A DNA stretch of 64,000 nucleotides from [Actinobacillus] rossii. Lineage in GTDB: Bacteria; Pseudomonadota; Gammaproteobacteria; Enterobacterales; Pasteurellaceae. Below the pieces are notes generated by a model. That model searched no databases. It was not told the origin of the DNA and saw nothing but the letters and a program-made list of their open reading frames with translations. Position 1 is the stretch's first letter. Each line of letters begins with the position of its first letter. Both the position numbers and the translations under genes were made by a program. The DNA is taken from the NCBI GenBank assembly GCA_900444965.1, contig UFRQ01000003.1:992001-1056000 (forward strand), given 5' to 3'. Shown here in pieces: positions 20,432-29,678 of this stretch.

Positions 20432-21157
20432 TTACAGCTTAAATTCTTCACCAAGATAAACTTGTTTGACATGTTCATCATTCATCACTTCGCTAGGTGT
20501 TCCCGTCGCGATCATTTTCCCTGCACTGACAATATAAGCGCGTTCACACACATCTAAGGTTTCACGCACGTTATGGTCAGTAATGAGTACACCTAAACCA
20601 CGGTCACGCAAATCTTTGATAATTTTTTTTATATCAATAACAGAAATGGGGTCAACGCCTGCAAACGGTTCATCAAGCAAAATAAATTTAGGGTTTGCGG
20701 CTAAGGCACGTGCAATTTCCACACGACGACGTTCCCCCCCTGAAAGAGCTTGTCCAAGACTGTCGCGAAGATGACTGATATTAAACTCCTCGATAAGCTC
20801 TTCCGCTCTATCATGGCGTTGTTCTGGCGTCAGGTCTTTACGTATTTCTAATACAGCCATTAAATTATCATACACGCTTAAATGACGAAAAATCGAAGCT
20901 TCTTGAGGTAAGTAACCCACACCTTTTTGCGCTCGATTGTGCATCGGGAGCAAGCTAATATCTTCGTCATCAATACGGATTGTACCTTGATCATGACGTA
21001 CTAAACCAACCACCATATAAAACGATGTGGTTTTTCCCGCACCATTAGGACCAAGTAAACCGACGATTTCATTTGAACGAACAGTAAAGCTGACATCTGA
21101 TACGACTTGACGTGTTTTATAGCTTTTTGCTAAATGTTCTGCATACAGCACTGACAT
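20432..21157 (-). CDS. lptB: LPS export ABC transporter ATP-binding protein LptB
   Basis: 241-residue ABC ATPase. Walker A is [16 protein letters not shown], the Q-loop region is [14 protein letters not shown], the signature is [16 protein letters not shown], Walker B is [13 protein letters not shown] and the switch His is in LITDHNVRE. Together with LptF and LptG (elsewhere) it powers extraction of lipopolysaccharide from the inner membrane. It lies 11 bases downstream of lptA and 3 bases before ptsN, an lptC-lptA-lptB-ptsN-rapZ operon. Confidence 0.97.
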   Translation of the reverse strand: MSVLYAEHLAKSYKTRQVVSDVSFTVRSNEIVGLLGPNGAGKTTSFYMVVGLVRHDQGTIRIDDEDISLLPMHNRAQKGVGYLPQEASIFRHLSVYDNLMAVLEIRKDLTPEQRHDRAEELIEEFNISHLRDSLGQALSGGERRRVEIARALAANPKFILLDEPFAGVDPISVIDIKKIIKDLRDRGLGVLITDHNVRETLDVCERAYIVSAGKMIATGTPSEVMNDEHVKQVYLGEEFKL

Positions 21158-21168
21158 ATCAGATGATC

Positions 21169-21687
21169 CTATTTTTTCTTCTTATTATCATTAAGTTGGT
21201 TTGGAATAAGCACGGTTCTTACACGAGAATTGGCCGTGCTTGATGCTTTAAGTTGTTGTTTCTTCACATCATAGGTGATCACATTACCATTGATTTTGCT
21301 ATCCAATTGTTTTAATTCGGCATTACCTGTTAAAGTCAAGAACTCCTTACTAAGATCATAATGGACCTTGTCTGCTTTACCGTCAGCGGGTTTGCCATTA
21401 TCTAATTTTTGATGGAATGTCACAGGATTACCGAAAGCTTCGACCGTTTCTTTTTTCTCTGAACCTTCAGGTGGACGCGTAATCACGACTTTATTGGCTT
21501 TAATTAAAATAGAACCTTGCGTAATGACTACATTGTCAGTGAATGTAACTACATTGTTTTCCATATCGAGAGACTGATTGTCCGAAACAATATTAATAGG
21601 TTGATTGGTATCATCTTTTAAGGCAGATGCAGAAAAAGATGCCATAATCAATGCAGTAGCAAGTAAAATTTTATTTTTGGATTTCAT
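21169..21687 (-). CDS. lptA: LPS transport periplasmic protein LptA
   Basis: 172 residues with a signal peptide ([21 protein letters not shown]). The mature part is the OstA/LptA beta-jellyroll repeat, seen in [20 protein letters not shown] and [19 protein letters not shown]. LptA forms the periplasmic bridge carrying lipopolysaccharide from LptC to LptD. Its start overlaps the 3' end of lptC by 17 bases. A lysine-rich tail ends the protein. Confidence 0.95.
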   Translation of the reverse strand: MKSKNKILLATALIMASFSASALKDDTNQPINIVSDNQSLDMENNVVTFTDNVVITQGSILIKANKVVITRPPEGSEKKETVEAFGNPVTFHQKLDNGKPADGKADKVHYDLSKEFLTLTGNAELKQLDSKINGNVITYDVKKQQLKASSTANSRVRTVLIPNQLNDNKKKK

Positions 21688-22267
21688 AATGTGTTTTTAC
21701 CTGTTCTTTTAAAGTGGCAATTTGTTGTTTCAAATTACCTGTAAGTTTTAAACCTGTACTCGTGAGATTTTGACCCTTGATGGTCACCATACTATTTGAT
21801 GTAATATCCTGTGTTTTTAAATTAACGACCGCACTTTCTGTCGCAATGCGTTGTAATTTTGAGGACTCAACTAAACTTTGTGCAACGACATTACCCTTTA
21901 AACTCAGCATATTATCTTTGCTTAACGTTGCTTTATCGGCAGTCAATTTCCAACTTTCTATTTGATTTTTGACCGCACTTTCCGTGTCATCTTTATTAAT
22001 TGGCACATCTAATACATACACAACGGGCTTAGTAAAGTCTGTATGCCCGTCGAATGTGAAGTGTTCTACTTTATCAGACAACGCCACATACTGTTTTTCT
22101 CCCGTAGGGGAAAATACCACAGTTTCCATTTTTTGTCCGATATATTCTGGTTTTTCAGGTGGCTTAATTAAATCTGTTAACTTCTCATCATCTTGATGTA
22201 ACGTATAAAACCATGCCAGCAATCCTAGCGTAATCACAGCTAGAATGAGATTCCAACGAATATTCAT
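21671..22267 (-). CDS. lptC: LPS export protein LptC
   Basis: 198 residues with one N-terminal membrane anchor (WNLILAVITLGLLAWFYTLH) and a periplasmic jellyroll that passes lipopolysaccharide from LptB2FG to LptA. VALSDKVEHFTFDGHTDF and the repeating DNMLSLKGNVVAQ / ESAVVNLKTQDITSN units match LptC. It is the first gene of the minus-strand operon here; kdsC is not adjacent upstream. The 156 bases to the divergent cdaR gene must hold its promoter. Confidence 0.93.
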   Translation of the reverse strand: MNIRWNLILAVITLGLLAWFYTLHQDDEKLTDLIKPPEKPEYIGQKMETVVFSPTGEKQYVALSDKVEHFTFDGHTDFTKPVVYVLDVPINKDDTESAVKNQIESWKLTADKATLSKDNMLSLKGNVVAQSLVESSKLQRIATESAVVNLKTQDITSNSMVTIKGQNLTSTGLKLTGNLKQQIATLKEQVKTHYEIQK

Positions 22268-22423
22268 TATCTACATTGTTCTATAAAACTAAAATCAGCT
22301 ATGAATCATAGCATATTTTAAAGAAATCGTATGCATAGGGGATAAATAAATTCAGCTTGAGTGTTTTTGTTGTGCGTTTTCCTTTATATTTAGATGGACG
22401 AAAATTAATTAAAAAAAGTACTC

Positions 22424-23533
22424 ATGAAACTTGATAAATTTTTAGCACAAAACATAGTAAAACGGGCAACGCAAATTATTCCTTATGCAGTGAATGTAAT
22501 GGACAATCACGGGATTATTATTGCTTCCAGTGATATTAACCGCTTAGGACAATATCACTTAGGTGCTGTACAAGCACTGCGACAAAATCAAGCAATTGAG
22601 ATTAATGCACAGTTGGAACAGCAATGGCATTTTGAAGTCAGACAAGGAATAAATATACCTATCACTTATTTAAATGAAAATATCGGCGTTATAGGTATTT
22701 CTGGGCAACCTGAATTAGTGAGAGAATATGCCAAATTAGTGAAAATGGCAGCAGAGCTTATTGTCGAACAAGCTGCTCAACTTGAAAAAGAACGTTGGCA
22801 AAGTCGTTATAAAGAGGAGTTTGTATTAAGTGTAGCTAAACCCACTTTACCCATTGAGCAGATTGAAAAACAAGCTATTTTTTTTGGTTTAAAATACACG
22901 CAACCTTATGTTGCGGTTGTCATAAAATTAATAGAGTCAACAGCAGAGAAGTTACAATTATTATTAACTTATCTTTCTCACCATCATCCAAAAGTAGCAA
23001 CAGCGATTATGGATTTGCAAAAAGTTTTAATTTTTCAACCCATCGAACAAAATGGGGTGAATAAACAAACAAAATTTTGGCAAAGCTATCTACCACCTGA
23101 GTTTTCGCTAAATAGTTGTCAAATTGTAATAGGTAATGAAGTCTCTTCATTGGCGGAAGTGTCCTATTCATATCAAAATGCTCAGCAAACATTGCAATAT
23201 GCTGAAAGAATGCATTTGAAAAAACAAATTCTCTTTTTTGAAGAATATAGAATGCCTGCATTATTGGCAGATTTTGCGCAAAGTTGGCAAGCAGAAATGT
23301 TATTTAAACCAGCCTACCGATTAGCAGAGCAAGATAAAAAACGTGTTTTGCTGAAAACATTACAACAATATTTTTTCTCGAATTGTGACCTTGATCACGC
23401 TGCAAAGAAATTGTTTATCCACCCAAATACTTTACGTTATCGATTAGACAAAATTGAACAGATAACAGCTTTATCTTTCAATAAGATAGAAGATAAAGTT
23501 ATTCTTTATCTTGCTACTTTGTTGATTAAATAA
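22424..23533 (+). CDS. cdaR: Sugar diacid / glycerate regulator CdaR
   Basis: 369 residues. The N-terminal sugar-diacid recognition domain is recognisable in LAQNIVKRATQIIPYAVNVM, IIIASSDINRLGQYH and GINIPITYLNENIGVIGI. A C-terminal PucR-type helix-turn-helix follows: DLDHAAKKLFIHPNTLRYRL. In E. coli CdaR activates genes for glucarate, galactarate and glycerate use. Here it lies upstream of a GntP-family permease and garK in the same direction, the arrangement expected for a glycerate-use operon. Confidence 0.93.
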   Translation: MKLDKFLAQNIVKRATQIIPYAVNVMDNHGIIIASSDINRLGQYHLGAVQALRQNQAIEINAQLEQQWHFEVRQGINIPITYLNENIGVIGISGQPELVREYAKLVKMAAELIVEQAAQLEKERWQSRYKEEFVLSVAKPTLPIEQIEKQAIFFGLKYTQPYVAVVIKLIESTAEKLQLLLTYLSHHHPKVATAIMDLQKVLIFQPIEQNGVNKQTKFWQSYLPPEFSLNSCQIVIGNEVSSLAEVSYSYQNAQQTLQYAERMHLKKQILFFEEYRMPALLADFAQSWQAEMLFKPAYRLAEQDKKRVLLKTLQQYFFSNCDLDHAAKKLFIHPNTLRYRLDKIEQITALSFNKIEDKVILYLATLLIK

Positions 23534-23655
23534 ATTGTATTTTTCTACAAAAAATCGCTATGTAAAGTAGATTTTTTTATTGTTCTCTCTAAAGCATTTT
23601 CATAGAAAAAGATCATAATACTTATAGGTTAATGATTAAATGTAAGGAGATATCA

Positions 23656-24918
23656 ATGGTAACCGTAACAGCTTTAGGTGCGATTGTTGCACTTTCTATA
23701 GCAATTATTTTGATTTTGAAAAAAGTACCACCAGCATATGGAATGTTGATTGGCGCATTAATAGGGGGACTTATTGGTGGTGCCGATTTATCTGAAACAG
23801 TCAGTTTGATGATTGGAGGTGCTCAAAATATTACTACTGCAGTAATGCGGATTTTAGCGGCTGGTGTATTAGCTGGCGTGCTTATTGATTCGGGTGCAGC
23901 CAGTACAATTGCTGAGACAATCGTAAAGAAACTTGGCGAAACTCGGGCTTTGCTAGCATTAGTGATTTCTACAATGATTTTAACTGCAGTAGGTGTTTTT
24001 GTTGATGTCGCAGTCATTACTGTATCGCCAATTGCGTTAGCATTAGCAAAACGAGGTGATTTATCTAAACCAGCTATTTTGTTAGCAATGATTGGTGGTG
24101 GTAAAGCAGGCAATATTATGTCTCCAAATCCTAATGCTATTGCCGCTTCAGATGCTTTTCATTTACCGTTAACTTCAATCATGATGGCTGGGATTATTCC
24201 TGCTATTGTGGGTTTAATTTTGACCTATGTATTATCTAAACGTTTAATCAATAAAGGTTCTAAAGTAACTGATTCTGAGGCTTCAGCAAACAATATTGAA
24301 CATTTGCCTGCTTTTTTCCCCGCAATTGCGGCTCCGTTATGCGCTATTATTTTATTAGCACTTCGCCCAATCGCTGATATTAAAATTGATCCTTTAATTG
24401 CATTGCCTTTAGGTGGATTAGTGGGGGTAATTATGATGGGAAAAACAGCACAGATTAATCGTTTTGCAACTTCCGGATTGATTAAAATGTCTCCTGTGGC
24501 AATTATGTTATTAGGTACAGGTGCTTTGGCTGGGATTATTGCCAATTCTGGATTAAAAGATGTATTAATTGAAGGTTTAACTGCCTCTGGTTTACCATCT
24601 TATCTATTGGCACCTATTTCAGGAGCATTAATGTCCCTTGCTACAGCATCTACCACAGCAGGAACCGTTGTTGCATCTAATGTGTTTAGTTCAACTTTAT
24701 TGGAATTGGGTGTCTCTGCATTAGCGGGAGCAGCAATGATTCATGCAGGTGCAACAGTATTTGATCATATGCCACATGGTTCTTTCTTCCATGCAACAGG
24801 TGGAAGTGTAAGCATGGATATTAGAGAGCGTTTGAAATTGATTCCGTATGAGACTGCTATTGGTTTAATCATGACTATAGTGTCTACATTAATTTTTGGT
24901 GTGTTTGGTTTATTCTAG
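23656..24918 (+). CDS. GntP-family permease, probably for D-glycerate or a related acid
   Basis: 420 residues from the ATG at 23656 (AAGGAGATATCA site); an upstream in-frame start has a weaker context. It has about 12 hydrophobic segments, with GntP-family motifs KKVPPAYGMLIGALIGGLIGG, GGGKAGNIMSPNPNAIA and HAGATVFDHMPHGSFFH. It is an inner-membrane carrier of the gluconate family. Placement between cdaR and garK suggests D-glycerate import, which is inference. Confidence 0.88.
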   Translation: MVTVTALGAIVALSIAIILILKKVPPAYGMLIGALIGGLIGGADLSETVSLMIGGAQNITTAVMRILAAGVLAGVLIDSGAASTIAETIVKKLGETRALLALVISTMILTAVGVFVDVAVITVSPIALALAKRGDLSKPAILLAMIGGGKAGNIMSPNPNAIAASDAFHLPLTSIMMAGIIPAIVGLILTYVLSKRLINKGSKVTDSEASANNIEHLPAFFPAIAAPLCAIILLALRPIADIKIDPLIALPLGGLVGVIMMGKTAQINRFATSGLIKMSPVAIMLLGTGALAGIIANSGLKDVLIEGLTASGLPSYLLAPISGALMSLATASTTAGTVVASNVFSSTLLELGVSALAGAAMIHAGATVFDHMPHGSFFHATGGSVSMDIRERLKLIPYETAIGLIMTIVSTLIFGVFGLF

Positions 24919-24926
24919 GAGCTTAT

Positions 24927-26066
24927 ATGAAAATTGTCATTGCCCCAGATTCATTTAAAGAAAGTTTGACGGCATTAGAAGTGGCTAATGCGATTGAAAC
25001 AGGTTTTAAACAAATTTATCCTGATGCTGAATATGTGAAAGTACCGATGGCAGACGGCGGTGAAGGTTCGGTTCAATCTTTGGTTGATGCGACAGATGGT
25101 GAATTTGTGAAAGTGCAAGTTACTGCACCTTTAGGTAATCAAATTACAGGATTTTTAGGCATTTCGGGTGATCAGCAAACCGCCTTTATTGAAATGGCGG
25201 CGGCATCTGGTTTGCATTTAGTTCCGTTAGAGCAGCGCAATCCACTTAAGACCACGAGTTATGGCACCGGCGAGTTGATTAAGAAAGCATTGGATCTCGG
25301 TGTGAAAAAAATTCTACTGGGAATTGGCGGTAGTGCGACCAATGATGGCGGCATGGGTATGCTACAAGCCTTAGGTGTTTCTTTTAAAGATTGCAATGGG
25401 CAAGAAATCGGTTGGGGTGGCGGTGTGTTATCTCAAATTGATCGCATTTCTACTGAAAATCTGGATCCACGTTTGACGGAAGTCGTTTTTGAAGTGGCTT
25501 GTGATGTAAATAATCCACTGTGTGGTACGACTGGTGCGTCGGCTGTTTTTGGACCACAAAAAGGGGCAACACCAGCTATGGTGGAAGAATTGGATAATGG
25601 ATTGGCTCATTTTGCTCGTCAGGTTGAACAACAACTCGGTATTCGTATTGCGGATAAACCTGGTGCTGGCGCAGCAGGTGGCATGGGTGGTGGTTTGCTG
25701 TTACTTCCAAATGCGCAGCTTAAAGCGGGCGTCCAAATTATTATTGATGCGACAAAATTAGCAGAACATATCGAAGATGCCGATTTAGTGATTACTGGTG
25801 AAGGTAGGATGGATGCTCAAAGTATTGCGGGCAAAACACCTATCGGTGTGGCTCGTGTAGCAAAACGATTTAACAAACCTGTGATTGCGATTGTTGGCTG
25901 TTTGCGTGAAGATTATCAAGTTGTATATCAACATGGTATTGATGCGGTGTTCCCTATTATTCATAATTTAGGGTCGCTTTCTGAAACATTGGCGAAAGGA
26001 AAGGATAATTTAATTTCAAGTGCAGAAAATGTGGCGCGCTTATTGAAATTAACGCTCCGCGCCTAA
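24927..26066 (+). CDS. garK: Glycerate 2-kinase GarK
   Basis: 379 residues of the glycerate kinase type 1 family. IAPDSFKESLTALEVANAI, PMADGGEGSVQSLVD, GIGGSATNDGGMGMLQALG, GAGAAGGMGGGLL and VITGEGRMDAQS are all conserved. The enzyme phosphorylates D-glycerate to 2-phosphoglycerate for glycolysis. It starts 8 bases after the permease stop and closes the cdaR-permease-garK group. The Mu-like prophage begins 56 bases downstream. Confidence 0.96.
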   Translation: MKIVIAPDSFKESLTALEVANAIETGFKQIYPDAEYVKVPMADGGEGSVQSLVDATDGEFVKVQVTAPLGNQITGFLGISGDQQTAFIEMAAASGLHLVPLEQRNPLKTTSYGTGELIKKALDLGVKKILLGIGGSATNDGGMGMLQALGVSFKDCNGQEIGWGGGVLSQIDRISTENLDPRLTEVVFEVACDVNNPLCGTTGASAVFGPQKGATPAMVEELDNGLAHFARQVEQQLGIRIADKPGAGAAGGMGGGLLLLPNAQLKAGVQIIIDATKLAEHIEDADLVITGEGRMDAQSIAGKTPIGVARVAKRFNKPVIAIVGCLREDYQVVYQHGIDAVFPIIHNLGSLSETLAKGKDNLISSAENVARLLKLTLRA

Positions 26067-26080
26067 GTCAAACAACGTTG

Positions 26081-26120
26081 AAAAAGTGCGGTCAAAAACC
26101 TTTTTATTTTTGACCGCACT
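26081..26120 (+). terminator. garK terminator of paired uptake sequences, abutting the prophage
   Basis: AAAAAGTGCGGTCAAAAA pairs with TTTTTATTTTTGACCGCACT. The prophage target duplication ACTAT (26118-26122) overlaps its last three bases, so the phage inserted at the outer foot of this hairpin. Confidence 0.8.
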
Positions 26121-26122
26121 AT
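26118..26122 (+). repeat. Prophage target-site duplication, copy 1 (ACTAT)
   Basis: The 5-bp ACTAT immediately precedes the prophage terminus TGTAGCC. The same five bases follow the opposite terminus at 60508-60512. Five base pairs is the duplication length made by Mu. Confidence 0.9.
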
Positions 26123-26207
26123 TGTAGCCGTTCGTAAAAGTTGAGAAACTCAACCACTTAAAACGAGAAAAATGAAATAAGGTGCTTTTCTCAATTTAAG
26201 TGGTTTT
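26123..26207. promoter_or_regulatory. Prophage right end with transposase-binding repeats
   Basis: After TGTAGCC come two similar boxes in the same orientation about 20 bases apart, CGTAAAAGTTGAGAAA (26133-26148) and CCACTTAAAACGAGAAA (26153-26169). A third box is inverted at 26184-26207 (TTTTCTCAATTTAAGTGG). The first box of the other end, CCACTCAAAATGAGAA, matches. These are the expected MuA end-binding sites. The second and third boxes also make a hairpin with a following T run on the plus strand, which could stop transcripts coming from garK. Confidence 0.75.
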
Positions 26208-26226
26208 TTATTTATTTAAATTAAAC

Positions 26227-26979
26227 TTAAACGCTATTTAAATGAGTAATAATTTTGCTGTACATATCCATTATCAGAGCGGTAGGAATATTGGACCTAG
26301 CGTTATAACTCTTAAAAATATGATTGATTCGAACACCAGCGTAATAGTTTTCGAATTTCAAACTCAAATTAATGTTGCTCTTAAATTTTGTTGGTTTTTT
26401 GGCTGGATATTGATAATTACCATAATAAGTCGGATTATCAAAAGGAATGTTAAATCCAATCACATCATGAATATAGTCCCACATACGGCTTGCGTAGGGG
26501 TTTTCAATGACATAAACCTTGGGCTGATAGCGTTTGATGATCTCAATGGTGTTATAAATACACAACTCACCGTTCACTCGATTGAAGAACGATTTTTCAT
26601 ACCGATAATGTTTGCGTGGAACCTGAGGAACTTCGTAATCTCGATAATTGCGTACAACAAATCGAGAACCTTTAGGTTGTTCTTGTTTCCAACAAGCGTT
26701 TCCGCCCCACATCGCACTTGCCACGCTAAAACTTTCGCACGGTGGACTTGCTAAAATCACATCAGGTTTCGGCAAACTATCTAATGTATTGAACAACTTA
26801 TTATCACCAAAAATACGACAATAATCTGCTAAATTGACTGAAATAAAGTGATGGTTTCGATTTTCAATATCTATGCCTATAGGGTAGATCTCAATATTCG
26901 AAAACTGCTTAGCCGCTTTTGTATAACATCCATTTCCGCTATCGAATAACGCCCAAACGATAATTTTTTGATTATGCAT
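26227..26979 (-). CDS. Phage DNA cytosine-5 methyltransferase-like protein
   Basis: 250 residues. Motif I is ALFDSGNGCYTKAAKQF, motif IV is ILASPPCESFSVA with the candidate catalytic Cys, and motif VI is YVIENPYASR, having ENP where classical enzymes have ENV. The end, RSNIPTALIMDMYSKI, resembles motifs IX-X. The protein is short, so any target-recognition part must be small; the target is unknown. It is the last gene at the right end, the position of mom in Mu, and so may protect phage DNA from restriction. AAAAGG lies 6 bases before the ATG and overlaps the stop of the repeat-bearing leader. Confidence 0.8.
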   Translation of the reverse strand: MHNQKIIVWALFDSGNGCYTKAAKQFSNIEIYPIGIDIENRNHHFISVNLADYCRIFGDNKLFNTLDSLPKPDVILASPPCESFSVASAMWGGNACWKQEQPKGSRFVVRNYRDYEVPQVPRKHYRYEKSFFNRVNGELCIYNTIEIIKRYQPKVYVIENPYASRMWDYIHDVIGFNIPFDNPTYYGNYQYPAKKPTKFKSNINLSLKFENYYAGVRINHIFKSYNARSNIPTALIMDMYSKIITHLNSV

Positions 26980-26989
26980 AAAAATCCTT

Positions 26990-27123
<134 letters not shown>

Positions 27124-27127
<4 letters not shown>

Positions 27128-27600
27128 TTATTGTCTCCTTGTCTAAAAATCGCAGCCAACTGATTTGGACTAAACCGCCAACCCTCATCCTTGCCAAAAA
27201 TCAAGTTAAAACACCACTCGGAGCAAAAATAACGTGAGCGTGCTTGCTTAACACCAAACGCAATCCCCAACATCCCCCACCAATCGTAGCCTCTGCCTTG
27301 GGTTTGGATATAGTAGCGTTTGACCTGCTCTGCGGTGATGTTAGGCAACTCAATCAAGTCCCATTTGCCGTCTTTAAGGTCAATCTCCTTGTGCCGCACA
27401 CCGCCATCACGAGGGCTGGATGTGTAGCAATCGTAGGTGACGTAAGGATAATAATCACCGCTTAAAAACTCCGTTTGCTCAACGGCAATCTCGCAATGTG
27501 AGTATTGCCCTTTGGTGATTTTTCGGATAAGCCAATCGGTTACTCGGTCATACAAACTGCCGCCTGTCCCCTTGTACAGAGCCAAATAAACCTTACTCAT
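27124..27600 (-). CDS. Permuted NlpC/P60-like (YiiX-type) hydrolase, phage right-end protein
   Basis: 158 residues from the ATG at 27600 (MSKVYLALYKG); the start overlaps the preceding stop. KGQYSHCEIAV gives a His followed later by RYFCSEWCFNL with the candidate catalytic Cys, the order seen in circularly permuted papain-like hydrolases. A Tyr- and Trp-rich middle (GRGYDWWGMLGIAFG) matches phage proteins of this type. The role is unknown; peptidoglycan or lipid hydrolysis is possible. The ATGA overlap with the repeat leader links it to the methyltransferase. Confidence 0.7.
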
Positions 27601-28366
27601 TGCCTTGCTCCTTAATGTAGTCGTGATAACACTGTGTCCAACCGTCCGAATAGTCATAATCTAACGGATTATCCGATTGCTCCACTGCCGCTTTATGGCG
27701 TAACGCATTGGCGTGGTTGTCGGTCTTGGCTTGCATTAAGGCTTGCCAAATCAGCATTAACTTGTCTTTGTTAATCATTAAGATTGAGTTGTCCGCACAA
27801 GTCCAAGCAATCTCGCCTACCGAATCACCAAACAAATCAAAACTAGCCTTGACCGATAAAATGTTACGTTCCGCTGTGGCATCGGTGTCAAGCCATTTTC
27901 CCACTGCCTCCACATAAACACCGCCGTTAATCTTACGGTCTCTAAACTCATTGATTTTCGACCGCACTTGCTCACGTTGCTCAGCCAAAAGTGTGGCTTG
28001 TTGCTCGGGGCTGATAACCCATTCTGCACCGTTCCACTCACAATAGCTGTTAGTTGGCTTAAGTGCGGTATAATTTTCAGGGATTTCGCCTACTTCTGCG
28101 ATAACTAATGCTGTCTTATCTTTGATGTGATACACCGTTTTGCCTCTGTGGTCAGCAACATATTGCCAACCATTGCCAACACGCTGAACCGCAAAACCGG
28201 TTTTAGCCGGTTTAGGGGTATCTAACACCGCATTGGCAGCCAAACCACAACCGACGGAGATAAACTGCGATTCACTGTGCGAATAAATCCCTTGCTCGTC
28301 AATCACATAAACCGTGATATAACCACTCCCAAGGGCAAAGCCTTCATTATCAAATTGGATTGTCAT
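27593..28366 (-). CDS. Tail fibre-associated protein, DUF4376-like C-terminus
   Basis: 257 residues. The N-terminal half resembles small fibre-assembly proteins (GWQYVADHRGKTVYHI, NSYCEWNGAEWVISPEQQA). The C-terminal half (RSKINEFRDRKINGGVYVE, GKWLDTDATAERNIL, WTCADNSILMINKDKLM) matches the DUF4376 pattern found beside phage fibres. It probably helps fold or decorate the fibre encoded just upstream; that is inferred from position. Confidence 0.72.
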   Translation of the reverse strand: MTIQFDNEGFALGSGYITVYVIDEQGIYSHSESQFISVGCGLAANAVLDTPKPAKTGFAVQRVGNGWQYVADHRGKTVYHIKDKTALVIAEVGEIPENYTALKPTNSYCEWNGAEWVISPEQQATLLAEQREQVRSKINEFRDRKINGGVYVEAVGKWLDTDATAERNILSVKASFDLFGDSVGEIAWTCADNSILMINKDKLMLIWQALMQAKTDNHANALRHKAAVEQSDNPLDYDYSDGWTQCYHDYIKEQGNE

Positions 28367-28376
28367 TTATTACTCC

Positions 28377-29678
28377 TTATGCAGCGAGGCAGATATATTG
28401 GTAAGCGATATTGCGAGGACGAGTCTCTGTTGATGTACGTACAACTTTGGAGGCGTTAAATTCGACTTCCATCGCCCAATCATCAGCCCCACCACTACCC
28501 ATGGAGCCGTTTTGCGTGCGTATGCTGGCAAAGGCACCGGATGGCATAACTAAGTTTCGGTCGGTGCGTCGATATGTTGTTAGACGACCCGTAATATTTT
28601 GGAGGGCATCCATTTGTTCGGTTAAGATTGCTCGCCCACTATCAATGCCTTTTCCATTGTCCCAGCCGCGAATAAATACTCCTCGCAAATCCGGCAATCT
28701 GCCTGATGGGTATTTCTGCGCTAAAATCGGGTAGGTAGTTTTGTTAAAAGTTTGCCCGTTAAAGGCTAAGCAACCACTTGGCACGGCGGCTAAAGGATAA
28801 GGGAAAGGAATCCCCACAAGCAGATTTTTTAATTTGTTGAAATCGGTTGTGTTGGCTTTTTTAGCAATTTCCGTTAACAACGTAGCTTTAAGATTACCGT
28901 CAGAACCCAACGCTTTTGCAATCTCTGCCAACGTATCTAATGTGGCAGGCGCTGAACCGACCAGTGCGGCAATCGCTGTTTTCACAAAGGCGGTAGTGGC
29001 AAGTGTCGTATCGTTGACTGTCTGCGCTGGCGTTGGGGCTTTTGGCGAACCTGTGAAAGTAGGACTGGCTAAATTCGCCTTGCCGTTTAACCCGTTGGTT
29101 AAATCGGTTTTGTTGGCTTTTTTAGCAATTTCCGTTAACAACGTAGCTTTAAGATTACCGTCAGAACCCAACGCCGTCGCAATTTCTGCCAACGTATCTA
29201 ATGTGGCAGGCGCTGAACCGACCAGTGCGGCAATCGCTGTTTTCACAAAGGCGGTAGTGGCAAGTGTCGTATCGTTGACTGTCTGCGCTGGCGTTGGGGC
29301 TTTTGGCGAACCTGTGAAAGTTGGACTGATTAAATTCGCCTTAGCATTCATTGCAGCGGCTAAATCGGTAATGTTTGCCATGGTGTGGGTATGACTGGCA
29401 TTCGCTTTGCCGCTCAACCCACCAGAAACTGCATTTTTAACTACTCTACGAATAGCAGTTGTAATTTGATTTAATTGTGTTTTATCCGGCTGAATACCGC
29501 CATCTCGTAACACATTCAACAATTCTGCTTGTACAATATTAAACCAATCCGCACCAGGGTAACTTGGTGCTACGCCATTTCCGCCTTCCGTAAACCAACG
29601 TGGCTCATTGTGGTTGAACACTTTACTTTTCAGGGTGGGCATTACGCTTACGCCTGAATGATTATCTAATGCATACAT
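28377..29678 (-). CDS. Tail fibre protein with tandem repeated modules
   Basis: 433 residues. The start overlaps the previous stop (TAATG) and has an AGAGGAAAA site. The N-terminus (VFNHNEPRWFTEGGNGVAPS) is the baseplate-attachment type. Two near-identical 87-residue modules follow, each with SPTFTGSPKAPTPAQTVNDT and VGSAPATLDTLAEIA, then a collar-like domain (LPDLRGVFIRGWDNGKGID) and the C-terminal receptor-binding tip. It is the likely host-range determinant. The modules are encoded by a tandem DNA duplication. Confidence 0.9.
   Translation of the reverse strand: MYALDNHSGVSVMPTLKSKVFNHNEPRWFTEGGNGVAPSYPGADWFNIVQAELLNVLRDGGIQPDKTQLNQITTAIRRVVKNAVSGGLSGKANASHTHTMANITDLAAAMNAKANLISPTFTGSPKAPTPAQTVNDTTLATTAFVKTAIAALVGSAPATLDTLAEIATALGSDGNLKATLLTEIAKKANKTDLTNGLNGKANLASPTFTGSPKAPTPAQTVNDTTLATTAFVKTAIAALVGSAPATLDTLAEIAKALGSDGNLKATLLTEIAKKANTTDFNKLKNLLVGIPFPYPLAAVPSGCLAFNGQTFNKTTYPILAQKYPSGRLPDLRGVFIRGWDNGKGIDSGRAILTEQMDALQNITGRLTTYRRTDRNLVMPSGAFASIRTQNGSMGSGGADDWAMEVEFNASKVVRTSTETRPRNIAYQYICLAA
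28841..29362 (-). repeat. Tandem 261-bp duplication in the tail fibre gene
   Basis: The sequence from 28841 recurs with an offset of 261 bases from 29102, with only scattered differences (for example GTTGTGTTGG against GTTTTGTTGG). The unit is 87 codons, so gain or loss keeps the frame and would change fibre length. Confidence 0.85.

Noticed and set aside
26123..26160. Phage right end beginning at TTGAGAAAC (about 26141)
   Set aside because: That choice gives no direct repeat with the other flank. Starting at TGTAGCC (26123) gives a perfect 5-bp ACTAT duplication and TGTA at both ends.
28834..29394. 186-codon plus-strand ORF opposite the tail fibre gene
   Set aside because: It mirrors the tandem fibre modules and has no ribosome-binding site or family pattern; the minus-strand fibre is well supported.
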